64,000 nt of DNA from Turnera subulata (Eukaryota > Streptophyta > Magnoliopsida > Malpighiales > Passifloraceae), in contig JAKUCV010002423.1 of assembly GCA_028386065.3 (NCBI GenBank), positions 3,732 through 67,731 of the forward strand, written 5' to 3'. The translations under genes were made by a program, and so were the position numbers. Under the pieces are notes generated by a model. That model did no database searches. It was given only the letters and a program-made list of their open reading frames with translations, and was not told the origin of the DNA. Positions 21,568 through 32,900 of this stretch are shown piece by piece (position 1 is the stretch's first letter; every line of letters starts with the position of its first letter).

Positions 21568-21895
21568 TGTAACAGCCCGGGTAAAAATTTGGATTTTTAC
21601 CGGGACTGTAAAAGTCTTTTTACCGTGATTTACCGTTGAATTAATCTTGGGTAATTAATTCAAGGTAAATCGGGCGTCGCTTTTCGAAACCGAGGGTTTT
21701 CCCGCGCTTGAAATTTTTCCGTGGATTTTACGGGCCTAAGTCGGTATTTTTCGGGTCCTGGAATCCTCAGAAAAATCACACTGGAAAATAACTAATGGGT
21801 ATCAGTTATTTTCTGGTCCGGACCGGACTCGCTCCATAATGCAGACAAGCTGCATTATTGAAGGAATCACAGGTTTAACAGTATTTTTACGTTAT

Positions 21896-22130
21896 TTAAA
21901 AGAAGAAAAAACCAGGAGAAGAAAGGAAGAGGAGAGGAAGAAAGGAGAGGAAAAAGAAAAAAAAAAGAGAGAAAAAAAAGAAAGAAGAAAAAAAAAGAAA
22001 AATCGGGGAAAAAAAACAGAGAAGAGGAAATGAAAAAAAAAAGAACCAATCAGAAAATAGAGAAAAGAAAAAGAAAAGAAAAGAAAATAAGGAAAATAGA
22101 AAAAAAAGAAAGAAAGAAAAAAAAAACAGA
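21896..22130 (+). repeat. Polypurine tract, about 235 bp
   Basis: Nearly pure G/A on the plus strand (GAAGAGGAGAGGAAGAAAGG-like), broken by few pyrimidines. It produces long spurious frames on both strands. Such tracts can form triplex (H-) DNA. Confidence 0.85.
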
Positions 22131-22639
22131 AAACCCGGAAGAGATGAACAGTGCGTCACCCTTCCGGTTACTGTGCACGTCGTGGAGCTCCAGCCGTTTT
22201 CTCGCCACACCACCGCCGCCAACGAGCTCGCCACACCGTCGCCTTTCGACCGCCGCTGACCCCGTCGTCTTCCGCCTGCCGACGCGCCGCCAGCTGCCAT
22301 AGACCCGAGTAGTAGACCCGTCGGATCTGCTTCTCCCGCGCCGCTGCTCAGCCTCCTGCCATCGCCGCGCCGAGTTTCCGCCGCCCATGGAGTCGCCTGC
22401 ATCCGCCGCACGCCCTGCCTCGTTCGCTTCCCTTTCTCGCGCTCTCGCCGTCGCCGCCGTCGCTGCAACCCGGAGGTGAGACCCAAGTTTTGCAAGATCC
22501 GTTACATGTAGACGGGTCGCACAGCTTCTGGGTTGGGCCGGATTGGTGTCGGGCCAGGCCTAGGGAGTGGGCCTGTGCTACGGGCCTGCTGCCTTGGTCT
22601 GGGCTGCACTATTCATGGCCCAGTCCGTTTAATTTTAAA

Positions 22640-22907
22640 AAAAACAATATATATATATATTTATTTATTTATATTCTGGTATTTAATTTTGAGAAAAAAA
22701 TATATGTTTACTTTGGGAAAATTATGATCAAATTAATTCTGGTATTTTGGGGAAAATATAAATATATATGCATGGATAAATAATTAAGTTATGTTTTGGG
22801 AAAAACTAATATTATTTGGAAAAATATATATATACCATGAAAATAATTCCTGGAAATTTTATATATATATATATATATATTATTTTGCCTGGAAAATTAT
22901 GGTAGTG

Positions 22908-22945
<38 letters not shown>

Positions 22946-23180
22946 TTTGAAAATTAAAGGTAATTATATTTTGTTGGAAAATATTATTATATATAGAAAA
23001 AGATAAATACTATATATACTTCCTGAAAATTATAAATACGTTATTTTTTTTTTGGGAAAATATAGTAATTATTATTTTGGAAAAAGTATATTATTTTATG
23101 AAAATATTTTGGAAAGATTTTTAATTAAAGCATTGTACCGAAATTATATTCGGATATACGTACGGTATAATATTTTTGGT
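22640..23180 (+). repeat. AT-rich block with (AT)n microsatellites
   Basis: Runs of alternating TA at about 22649-22660, 22857-22882 and 22911-22941, separated by GGAAAATT-like segments that recur about every 40-60 bp. Part of the gypsy LTR; no gene. Confidence 0.7.
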
Positions 23181-23454
23181 AAAAGAAGATAATAAAAGAT
23201 ATGAATCGGGATGGGTTATTTCGCAGTTTTGGCATCATAGTATACCGATTATGTGCATTTATGTGAGTATATTATTTTGCCATATAGGTTTGGATATCGT
23301 GCAGTTTCCCGAGGAGCCGGCTTGGGACCGGTCATTGTCTTTGGAGTTGAGTAATCAGCTAAGGTGAAGATGAATTTCCTTCAATATGTGTCTGTATTAC
23401 TCGATTACTGTGTTTGTTGATTATTGCAATGTTGGATGTTGCATTTGCTGTGGA

Positions 23455-23850
23455 TTGATTCGGGATGTTTATCCCATTGTCTTGATTGTTGTCGGGATGT
23501 TTATTCCATGTTGGTTTTTGGATGTTTATCCTTACGTCTTTTTGGTTTAAAGTATAATGGAATTAATAATAAATTGTGATAAGGATGTCGATCCTTGGGT
23601 TTGGTTTGGGATGTCTATCCCGGTATTTTGGTTAGGGATGTTGATCCCTGTGATTTGGTTTTGTGTGATGATAATATAATTGTCACGTGGTAAGTAGTGG
23701 TACGACTCGATGGTTTAAGACTATTTTGTGGTGGCCATGACCTAGGTTACTTATGATAAGCATGTCTATGCTTGGGATGTCTATCCCGTGATTATTTTTG
23801 GGATGTCTATCCCTGGGTTCGTATTTTTGGGTTGTCGATCCCTGGGTTCT
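23455..23850 (+). repeat. Array of small hairpins with compensated stems
   Basis: At least nine copies of a motif of form GGGAT-GTYK-ATCCC. Variants include AAGGATGTCGATCCTT (about 23581), AAGCATGTCTATGCTT (about 23758), GGGATGTCTATCCC (several) and GGGATGTTGATCCC (about 23633). The loop GTYK is nearly constant while both stem arms change together. Spacers between copies are irregular (about 10-120 bp). Function unknown. Confidence 0.75.
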
Positions 23851-24378
23851 CTTGGATTTGGTCTGGCACCCGGAATATGTTGATAACCAGGTCTGACCGC
23901 TAGCTTATCCGTGACGGGGCCCGGAAAAGATAAAATTGGTAATTGGATTTTTATTTGAGTCTTTTGGTCTTGGACCGGTTTTGGGTCTTGTCTTTTGATT
24001 TGGGTATATTTTGGCGGTCTTTGTCTGATTTCAGCTTTGAGTAATTTTTAGGGTTGCATATCGATCGTCTATCCATGGTTGTGAGCACTTCGGACTCACC
24101 CCTCACCTGCGGGCTTTCATCCCGTAGGATGGATTATTTGTGGTACAGGGTTGGTGCATTCCAGACAGGCTGCGGCATTTTCCCTTAGACAGGACTTGGA
24201 TCCGTAGTTGCATCAGTGTCACATACAGTGTCTTTGTGAGTTATTAAGTCTTCTGTTGTGCATTGTTTTACTATTGTTGGGCCATTGGGCCGGTTATGAT
24301 ATTATTGTTTTTTGGGCTATTGTGCCCGAGTTTCTGTTGTATACACTGTATGCTGGGCTTTGTTGATTGGGTCGTCAC

Positions 24379-25937
24379 TGTTAGAATAATAGCCCTTCAC
24401 TAAAGGGGGGGTGAATAGCGATAATCAAATTAAAACGAAATAAGCAGGAATCAAATGCAGAATTGAAACAGATGAAGGACACAACCAATTTATCCTGGTT
24501 CACACACACTCTACTAGTGTGGCTAATCCAGCCCTTCAAGTCTCACTTGAAGATTTCACTATCTAGTGTTAAGCTTACGGGTGCTTAACAAACCGTTACA
24601 ACCTAGGAATTCTAGTCACAAGAATCCTAAACCTGAGAGTTCAAGTCACATGAACTTCAGCACTCTTGCTTGAAGATNNNNNNNNNNNNNNNNNNNNNNN
24701 NNNNNNNNNNNNNNNNNNNNNNNNNNNNNNNNNNNNNNNNNNNNNNNNNNNNNNNNNNNNNNNNNNNNNNNNNNNNNNNNNNNNNNNNNNNNNNNNNNNN
24801 NNNNNNNNNNNNNNNNNNNNNNNNNNNNNNNNNNNNNNNNNNNNNNNNNNNNNNNNNNNNNNNNNNNNNNNNNNNNNNNNNNNNNNNNNNNNNNNNNNNN
24901 NNNNNNNNNNNNNNNNNNNNNNNNNNNNNNNNNNNNNNNNNNNNNNNNNNNNNNNNNNNNNNNNNNNNNNNNNNNNNNNNNNNNNNNNNNNNNNNNNNNN
25001 NNNNNNNNNNNNNNNNNNNNNNNNNNNNNNNNNNNNNNNNNNNNNNNNNNNNNNNNNNNNNNNNNNNNNNNNNNNNNNNNNNNNNNNNNNNNNNNNNNNN
25101 NNNNNNNNNNNNNNNNNNNNNNNNNNNNNNNNNNNNNNNNNNNNNNNNNNNNNNNNNNNNNNNNNNNNNNNNNNNNNNNNNNNNNNNNNNNNNNNNNNNN
25201 NNNNNNNNNNNNNNNNNNNNNNNNNNNNNNNNNNNNNNNNNNNNNNNNNNNNNNNNNNNNNNNNNNNNNNNNNNNNNNNNNNNNNNNNNNNNNNNNNNNN
25301 NNNNNNNNNNNNNNNNNNNNNNNNNNNNNNNNNNNNNNNNNNNNNNNNNNNNNNNNNNNNNNNNNNNNNNNNNNNNNNNNNNNNNNNNNNNNNNNNNNNN
25401 NNNNNNNNNNNNNNNNNNNNNNNNNNNNNNNNNNNNNNNNNNNNNNNNNNNNNNNNNNNNNNNNNNNNNNNNNNNNNNNNNNNNNNNNNNNNNNNNNNNN
25501 NNNNNNNNNNNNNNNNACGGTCATGAGAACATCGATGTTTGGGATTCCAACATCGATGTTATTAGCCTACTGCCTGTTTTGAAGAATTGTTCAAAGGCAG
25601 GAACATCGATGTTTAAATCCACAACATCGATGTTCATGGTTCGAAAAACATTTTTATGCTTGGAAATATGTTATGTTATGCATGAGCAAAATTCATCTTA
25701 TTTTGAGCCAATGTCCAAGAAGAGTTGAGTGTTATACCTTGTACAATTTATGAATCTAACTCTTCTTTCTTGGCTCTTAAATTCTTGTGCTCATTCATTT
25801 TGATCCTTTGCTCTTGAATGGTTTCTTGTGCTTTTGACTTCATTTCCTTTTTTGCTTCTTCTTTGTCATGCTCTTGAATTGGTTTGTCAATTATCAAAAC
25901 CTGTAATAAATGAACCATGAAGACATAGGTTCTAACA
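24379..25937 (-). mobile_element. Sirevirus-type Copia solo LTR (contains assembly gap)
   Basis: Starts TGTTAGAATAATAGCCC with GGGGGTGAATAGCG soon after and ends GACATAGGTTCTAACA, matching both ends of the LTR at 10335-12157. It is flanked by GTCAC on both sides (24374-24378 and 25938-25942), a 5-bp target duplication. It carries palindrome pairs at 25530/25551 and 25604/25625, again 21 bp apart. It is nested in the gypsy solo LTR. The family resembles but is not identical to the element at 2796-12157. Confidence 0.9.
24678..25516. other. Assembly gap (839 N)
   Basis: Run of N inside the solo LTR, in the part where the palindrome array and possibly a nested insert would lie. The real length is unknown. 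Frames reported across it are meaningless. Confidence 1.
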
Positions 25938-25993
25938 GTCACAGTTCCGGCACGTGTGTACTGTGTACGGTAAATACGGGTCGGGGCGTTTCA

Positions 25994-27100
25994 GCCGTGC
26001 ACGCCACCGTCCACACCGGCGTGTTCCCCATGCCGTCTCTAACCGGAAGCTGCTCCCTCCGTCCGTTTCCGCCGCCGGATGCGCCGCCAGGAGAGGAAGA
26101 CTCGACGAGCAACCCGTCGGATCCACCCCCTTCTCACGCTGCCGCCCCGCCTGCAGCCGCCAGCAACAGCACTCGACGCCTCGCCCTCCTTCCGCCGCCT
26201 TCCTCGTGCCGGCGGCGGCGCGATAAGGCGAGCAAACCCGAGGTAGAAGAAGACCCGGATGGGTCGTAACTGGGTCGGATTTGACCCGTGCCTGGATGGG
26301 TTGAGGCGCCTTGGTCCGGGTCTTGGCACCTGGGCTTAGGGCGCTTGGACCTGGGCTGTGTAGTTGGGCCTGCTGCGCAGGCCTGCACCTGGGTCCCTGT
26401 TGGGACTTGGGTTTTGGCCCAGTGCAAGGACTGGGCTGCACTGTTCGGCCTAGTCCATTAGTATTAAAAAAAATTCTGAAAAAGGGATATATAGATTATA
26501 TATTTCTGGAAAATATAAATATATAGTAAACTTGTGAAAATAATTTGAAAAGGGTATTATCAAGGTATAATACCGGGATAATAACGAGGTATAAGATGGT
26601 ATATTATTTGACACATGAAATAAATGGTGAATGATAATGATAATGGTAAATTAATTCGAGACATAACCGAGCCGGATTAGTATTTTAATTTACGGTATAG
26701 CATATCATTTGCATATCAATTTAGGTGCATTTTATGTGATATTATTATGTTATTATTATTGTTGAAAGATTTTTCGAGTAAGCATATTATTATGCTATTA
26801 TTAATGCTGAAAAATTTATCGAGTAAGCGTATATTATGCTATTATTATTGCTGAAAGATTTATCGAGTAAGCGTATATTATGCTATTATTATTGTTGAAA
26901 GATTTATCGAGTAAGTATATATATTTTATGTTATAATGTTTTATATTCATTTTATATCTTTTATTATTACTGTTATTATGAAAATTGAATCGAGGCCCAA
27001 GAAATTTGCGGAAGAAATTTATCATGGGCATTAAATGTTGAAATGCATTTAAATGCTTTTAGTCTGGAAGACACAATAAAAGAGGAAAATAAAGCAAAGA
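25994..27100 (+). repeat. Older gypsy LTR-like sequence
   Basis: It continues the sequence interrupted by the solo LTR. The block CTGGGCTGCACTGTTCGGCC (26430) followed by an AT-rich part parallels 22600-22700 (CTGGGCTGCACTATTCATGGCC), so it is a diverged relative of the same LTR family. The GC-rich 25994-26260 gives spurious frames. No gene is supported. Confidence 0.5.
26752..26925 (+). repeat. Minisatellite, unit about 45 bp, four copies
   Basis: GAAAGATTTATCGAGTAAGC followed by GTATATTATGCTATTATTATTG recurs four times with few changes. Lies in the LTR-like sequence. Confidence 0.85.
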
Positions 27101-29937
27101 CTGGATGTCTTATTGTCAAAAGATCCTGCAGATCTTTGAAAAAAATTTTGGATATTATATGACCACCAGAAGATGGACATTATATGACCACTAGAAGATG
27201 GATATTCTCCCAAAATCTTATTACATGAAACACTTGTGTCCCAATTTTACAATAAAATACTTAAACACAAGGAAATTATCAAATACCCCTGAAACCCAGG
27301 ACACGAAGTCCAATATCAAAACATTATCTGGAAAGAAATTCTTAATATTCCGAGATGTATTCCGAGATGTCATAAAGAATAAAAAACAAAACTGGCTTAA
27401 CAAGCCTTAAGTCAACCCGGCATCCTGCCGATACATCATCAAATACCAAATCCCGGCAACCCGCCGATAAAGTAATCAAAATCAAGATGACATCTCATTA
27501 AAATCCAATGCAACGGAAGATAAAGATAAAATAAAACAAAAGTGGAAAGTGATATGCAAGTCGGCTCTATGGATCCAACCGGGAGAAGAAGCACAGCTAC
27601 CTGCTGGGATATCCACGTCCGTACTCCGGAAAGGTAGAAAGGAACTGCACGCTAACTAAGAGTCTGAAAAACCACGGTTGCGATTATGTGAGTCGCCTAC
27701 TCAGTGAGCAGTATAAATCTAGTTATGTAGGCGTGCATAGCAAGTTCGAAAGGAAAGAAGAGAAACAAGACAAGTATGCAAACATACAACAACCAGTACT
27801 AACATGCCAATCACATAAAGCAATCAGTTTATATTTTACATCTGTTGTGAGTTGAGTTTTTCTTATTATATTTATTATTCAGGGGCCCCTACTGTGTGCG
27901 TAGAGCTCGGTCCCGTCTCATGAGACAACCAGGCATAAGCCCAATAAAAACCAGGCACGAAGCCCAAACATAACCATAGAGAGAGAGAGAGAGAGAGACG
28001 GAGAGAAAGAGGGAGGTAGAAAGGGGGAGGTAGAAGGAGGGAGGTAGAACCGGTCATCACAGACCCATATGCTAAACCGCATATCACATGCTATCCCGCA
28101 TGCAAACCCGAGGGGTATCACTTCCCGCTCGAACCAACCGGTCATCAGCACACAGTAGCCTATCTTCTACTGTACATTATTCTTGTTCATAAATTATGAG
28201 TTCATGTGTGCCAAAAGTTGTGATTTAACAGGGTTGTGTGAATTATCAACTCAATCAAGTATCCGGGTCTCCGACCCATAGCACATCACACAAATCACCC
28301 AAAATCACTCCACATGTTATATACCATAACAATCAAAAAGTCGTGCTCAACCAGCAAATAGTAATATATAGGCACACAATACGAATCACAGCATGTAAGC
28401 AAACAGGGCATGCAACTCAAACAAACCAATCTAACAAGCTCATGCATACAAACATAAAAAGACGTATAAAGTCACCTCAACGACGATTGTCCTGTGGAGC
28501 TTTCCCCAAGACAGATCCACCAGCTCCCAAGGTATTACCCGTGCCTGAATACCGGCACACACAATAATTACAAACATTTACAACCAAACCGTGCATGCAT
28601 GATAACTAAATGATCAATGAGTTAAACCCGACCCTAGCTAGCCAATTATGTAATTTTCGGGTCCAAGCCTGACAAGATGTTCTCTCACCTAAACTCCGAA
28701 TATCGGGACCTAAGATTCACCGGGCTTAAGCCCATCTAAGTCCATAAATAGTTCCCGGGCCTATGGCCCATTCATTATGTCCTTAACGAGTTCCCGGGCC
28801 TAAAGCCCATCTAAGTCCAAATTCAATTCCGGGCCTAAGGCCCACTTCCTTAAGTCCATAATTAACCAAGTATAAAATTAGGCTCAAAGCCCGTTACTTA
28901 AATCCAAGGGTTATTCATAAGTTAAATATTGGGCCTGGGCCCGGTTCCCCTAAAACCGTTCTAAGGTCAACCCGAGCCCAAATATTCCCGGCCTATGGTT
29001 CTACCCGTGTCGGTAAATTCCCGGCTATACACACTCACAACCCCGCACACGGTATTCCATTAAATATCTTTAATACCCGATACAACAATTATTTCTACAT
29101 TAATTATTACATGCCATGAATGTACATCAAATTACACATCGAGGTAATACCGTTAAATGCCGGAATAAAACCCGAGCCTTCGCCGGAAAAATCCCAAGCC
29201 TCGCCGGAAAATTCTCTAGCCTCACCGGATTCCGGTGAACCTCGCCGGAACTTCACCAACAGCCACCAAAACGATTCTGCCAAGATGTAAAGCATCCCAC
29301 AGAAATCAATTCAACCCCTAACAACTACGGAAACACCGAAAACGAATTGAAGGAGAGGGATGGGTAAACGAGTTCTCACCCTGGAAAAGCAGACCCACCA
29401 CTGCCAGCCGGAACCACCACTTGCAGAGAAATCAATTCCGGCGAACACCAAAATAACCCGTAGCAGACCCAACCGCCAACACTACACGACACACCCAGGC
29501 AACACAACAACCCGCCACCGCCATGACGAGCCCAGCCGATGTCAGCCACAACCGCACCCATCCACCGTCAACCAACACACGCCATCAACACAACAACAAC
29601 AACCCGAACACCACAACACACACCCGACCAACACAACCACCCGCCACCGATCCAACACCCGACACAACAAACGAAACCAAAACCCATCAACACAAAAAGA
29701 AACCCGAAATTGAGGAAGAAAAGAGAAGACAAGAAAAAGGAAGGGAAGAGGGAGAGAGAGTCGGCTTACCCGACTAATAGCGGCGCGACGACCTCGTCTC
29801 CAAAAGCGACGGTGTCGGTTAGTGCACAAGCCGGCACGCGAGGAGGACGGGTCGAGGCTTGGTAGCGGCGGCGACGGCACGAAGTAACGGGGAGAAGAAG
29901 GTTTCGTGGAAGAGAGGGGGAAGGGAGAGAGGAAAAG
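27101..29937 (-). repeat. Degenerate gypsy LTR-like region
   Basis: No intact gene. It holds short tandem repeats (27160-27205; 27350-27370), a GA-rich microsatellite (27976-28050), a perfect palindrome GTCTCATGAGAC (27914-27925), and several small hairpins such as GGGCTTAAGCCC, GGGCCTATGGCCC and GGGCCTAAGGCCC at 28720-28850. Read on minus, the order GC-rich (29900-29400) then hairpin-rich then AT-rich parallels the plus-strand gypsy LTRs to the left, so it is likely a minus-strand relative cut by the satellite. The frames at 29360-29865 are low-complexity. Confidence 0.4.
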
Positions 29938-32900
29938 AGATTTTTCTGTGATGTGATAGTCTGACTTTTTACTTTTGGAACAATTAAAATCCCGTAAATC
30001 GGGAAAACGGAAAAGCACCTAAGATGAGCTCAAAATGTCCGGGGAAGGCATCCAAAAATCCTTATAAATCATCACCATATTTGTGGAATCATCTTAGGTA
30101 GCATTTTACATGGTGGATTTGGAGATTGCTCTTATGCGTTGGTTCACTGGGCCATTGGTGCGCGATTGGTGCGATTTTTGAGTTTTGAGCTGAAATTTTT
30201 TACACACACCAATAAAAATCCCATCCAAATACCTGCTAAATTTCAGATTTTTCTGAGATGTGGAAGTCCGACTTTTTATTTTTGGAAGAATTAAAATCTC
30301 TTAAATCAGGAAAAATGGAAAACCACCTTAGATGACCTCAAATTGTCCGAGGAAGGGATCCAAAAATCCTTATAAATCGTCCCCATATTTGTGGAATCAG
30401 CTTAGGTAGCATTTGACGTGGTGGATTGGGAGATTGCTCATTGGTGCGCCATCGGTGCGCTATTGGTGCGATTTTTGAGTTTTGAGCTGAAATTTTGATT
30501 TTTGAGTTTTGGGCTGAAATTTTGTACACACACTAATAAAAATCCTGTCCATCTACCTGCAAAATTTCAGAATTTTCTGAGAAGTGGAAGTCCAACTTTT
30601 TACTTTTTGGAACAATTAAAATTCCGTAAATCGGAAAAAATGGAAAAGCACCTCAAATGAGCTCAAAATGTCCGGGGAAGGCATCCAAAAATTTTAATAA
30701 ATCATCCCCATATTTGTGAAATCATCATGGATAGCATTTTACATGGCAAATTTGGAGATTGCTCTTATGCGTTGGTTCATTGGGCCATTGGTGGCGCGCG
30801 ATTGGGGCGCCATTGGTGCGCCATTGGTGCGCTATTGGGGCGCCATTGGTGCGATTTTTGAGTTTTGAGCTGAAAGTTTTTACACAAACCTTTAAAAATC
30901 AAATCCAACTACCTGCAAAATTTCAGAATTTTCTGAGAAGTGGATGTCCAACTTTTCGTTTTTGCAACAACTAAAATCCCAATCGGGAAAAATGGAAAAG
31001 CACCCCAGATTGGCTCAAAATGTGAGGGGAAGGCATCCAAAAATCCTTATAAATCATCCCCTTTTTTGTGGAATGATCTTAGGTAGCATTTGACATGGTG
31101 GATTTGGATATTGCTCATTGGTGCGCCAATGGGGCGCCAATGGTTTGCTATTGGTGTACCATTGGTGCGATTTTTGAGTTTTGAGCTGAAATTTTGATTT
31201 TTGAGTTTTCAGCTGAAATTATGTACACACACCAATAAAAATACAGTCCAACTACCTGAAAAATTTCAGATTTTTCTGAGAAGTGGAAGTCCAACTTTTT
31301 ATTTTTGGAACAATTAAAATCCCGTAAATCGGAAAAAATGGAAAAGCAACTCAGATGAGCTCAAAACGTCCTGGGAAGGCATCCAAAAATCCTTGTAAAT
31401 CATCTGCATATTTTTGCAATCGTCATAGGTACATTTTACATGGTGGATTTGGAGATTTCTCTTATACATTGGTTCACTGGGCCATTGGTGCGCTATTGGG
31501 GCGCCATTGGTGCCATTTTTGAGTTTTGAGCTGAAATTTTTATTTTTGAGTTTTGAGCTGAAATTTTGTACACACATGAACAAAAATCCAATCCAACTAC
31601 CTAAAAAATTTCATATTTGTTTGAGATGTGGATGTCCAACTTTTTATTTTTGGAACAATTAAATTCCCGTAAATCGGGAAAAACGGAAGCACCTCAGATA
31701 AGCTCAAAATGTCCGGGGAAGGCATCCAAAAATCCTTATAAATCATCCCCATATTTGTGGAATATTCTTAGGTAGCATTTGGCATGGTGGATTTGGAGAT
31801 TGCACTTAATCATTGGTTCACTGGGCAATTGGTGCGCTATTGGGGAGCCATTGGTTCGCTATTGGGGAGCCATTGGTTCACTATTGGTGCGATATTGGTG
31901 CACCATTGGTGTGATTTTTCAGTTTTGAGCTGAAATTTTGTACACACACCAATAAAATCCAATCAAACTGTCTGCAAAATTTCAGATTTTTCTGAGATGT
32001 GGAAGTCCGACTTTTTATTTTTGGAACAATTAAAATCCCGTAAATCGGAAAAAATGGAAAAGCACCTCAGATGAGCTCAAAATGTGCGGGAAAGGCATCC
32101 AAAAATCCTTATAAATCATCCCCATGTTTGTGGAATAATCTTAGGTAGCATTTGACATGGTGGATTTGGAGATTGCTCTTAATCATTGGTTCAGTGGGCC
32201 ATTGGTGCACTATTGAGGCGCCATTGGTGCGGTATTGGTGCGATTTTTAAGTTTTGAGCTGAAAGTTTAATTTATGAGTTTTGAGCTGAAATTTTTTACA
32301 CACACAAAAAAAAAATTCAATCAAACTACCTGCAAAATTTCAGATTTTTTAAGATGTGGAAGTCCGAATTTTTATTTTTGGAACAATTAAAATCCCGTAA
32401 ATCGGAAAAAATAGAAAAGCACCTTAGACGAGCTCAAAATGTCCGGGGAAGGCATCCAAAAATCCTTATAAATCATTCCCTTTTGTGGAATCATCATAGG
32501 TAGCATTTTACATGGTGGATCTAGAGATTTCCCATATGCATTGGGTCACTGGGCCACTGGTGCGCTGTTGGGGCGCCATTGGTGCTATTGGTGCGCCATC
32601 ATTTTAAGCTGAAATTTGGATTTTTGAGTTTTGGGCTGAAATTTTGTACGCAGACCAATAAAAATCCAATCCAACTACCTGAAAAATTTCAGATTTTTCT
32701 GTGAAGTGAAAGTCCGACTTTTTATTTTCGGAACAATTAAAATCCCGTAAATCGGGAAAAATAGAAAAGCACCTCAGATGAGCTCAAAATGTCCGGGGAA
32801 GGCATCCAAAAATCCTTATAAATCATCCCCAAATTTGTGGAATCATCTCAGGTAGCATTTTACACGGTGGATTTGGAGATTGCTCTTATGCATTGGTTCA

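Larger units (their letters stand above)
21568..25993 (+). mobile_element. Ty3/gypsy solo LTR, Tekay/Del-like, with nested insertion
   Basis: Starts TGTAACAGCCCGGG and ends GGGTCGGGGCGTTTCA, the kind of inverted ends seen in plant Tekay/Del chromoviruses. It is flanked by GCCGT on both sides (21563-21567 and 25994-25998), a 5-bp target duplication, and no PBS follows, so it is a solo LTR. Without the nested LTR (24379-25937 plus its duplication) it measures about 2.86 kb. It holds a polypurine tract, a GC-rich block (22150-22480), an AT-rich block with (AT)n and an array of small hairpins. Confidence 0.85.

Noticed and set aside
21265..22495. Arg/Ser/Lys-rich frames on both strands
   Set aside because: They come from the polypurine tract and the GC-rich LTR block; composition alone explains them.
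23455..23850. Regularly repeated palindromic motif resembling a CRISPR array
   Set aside because: Repeats are 14-17 bp, vary in sequence, have irregular spacers and lie in a plant gypsy LTR. No cas genes are present.
24646..25728. Frames of 286-352 codons across the gap
   Set aside because: They consist of unknown residues from the N run plus LTR sequence.
25910..26441. Proline/alanine-rich frames of up to 169 codons
   Set aside because: GC-rich LTR sequence is open in several frames at once, with no domain and no splice context.
29360..30018. Thr/Asn/His-rich and Arg-rich frames
   Set aside because: Low-complexity ACAACA and GA-rich sequence in a degenerate LTR-like region.
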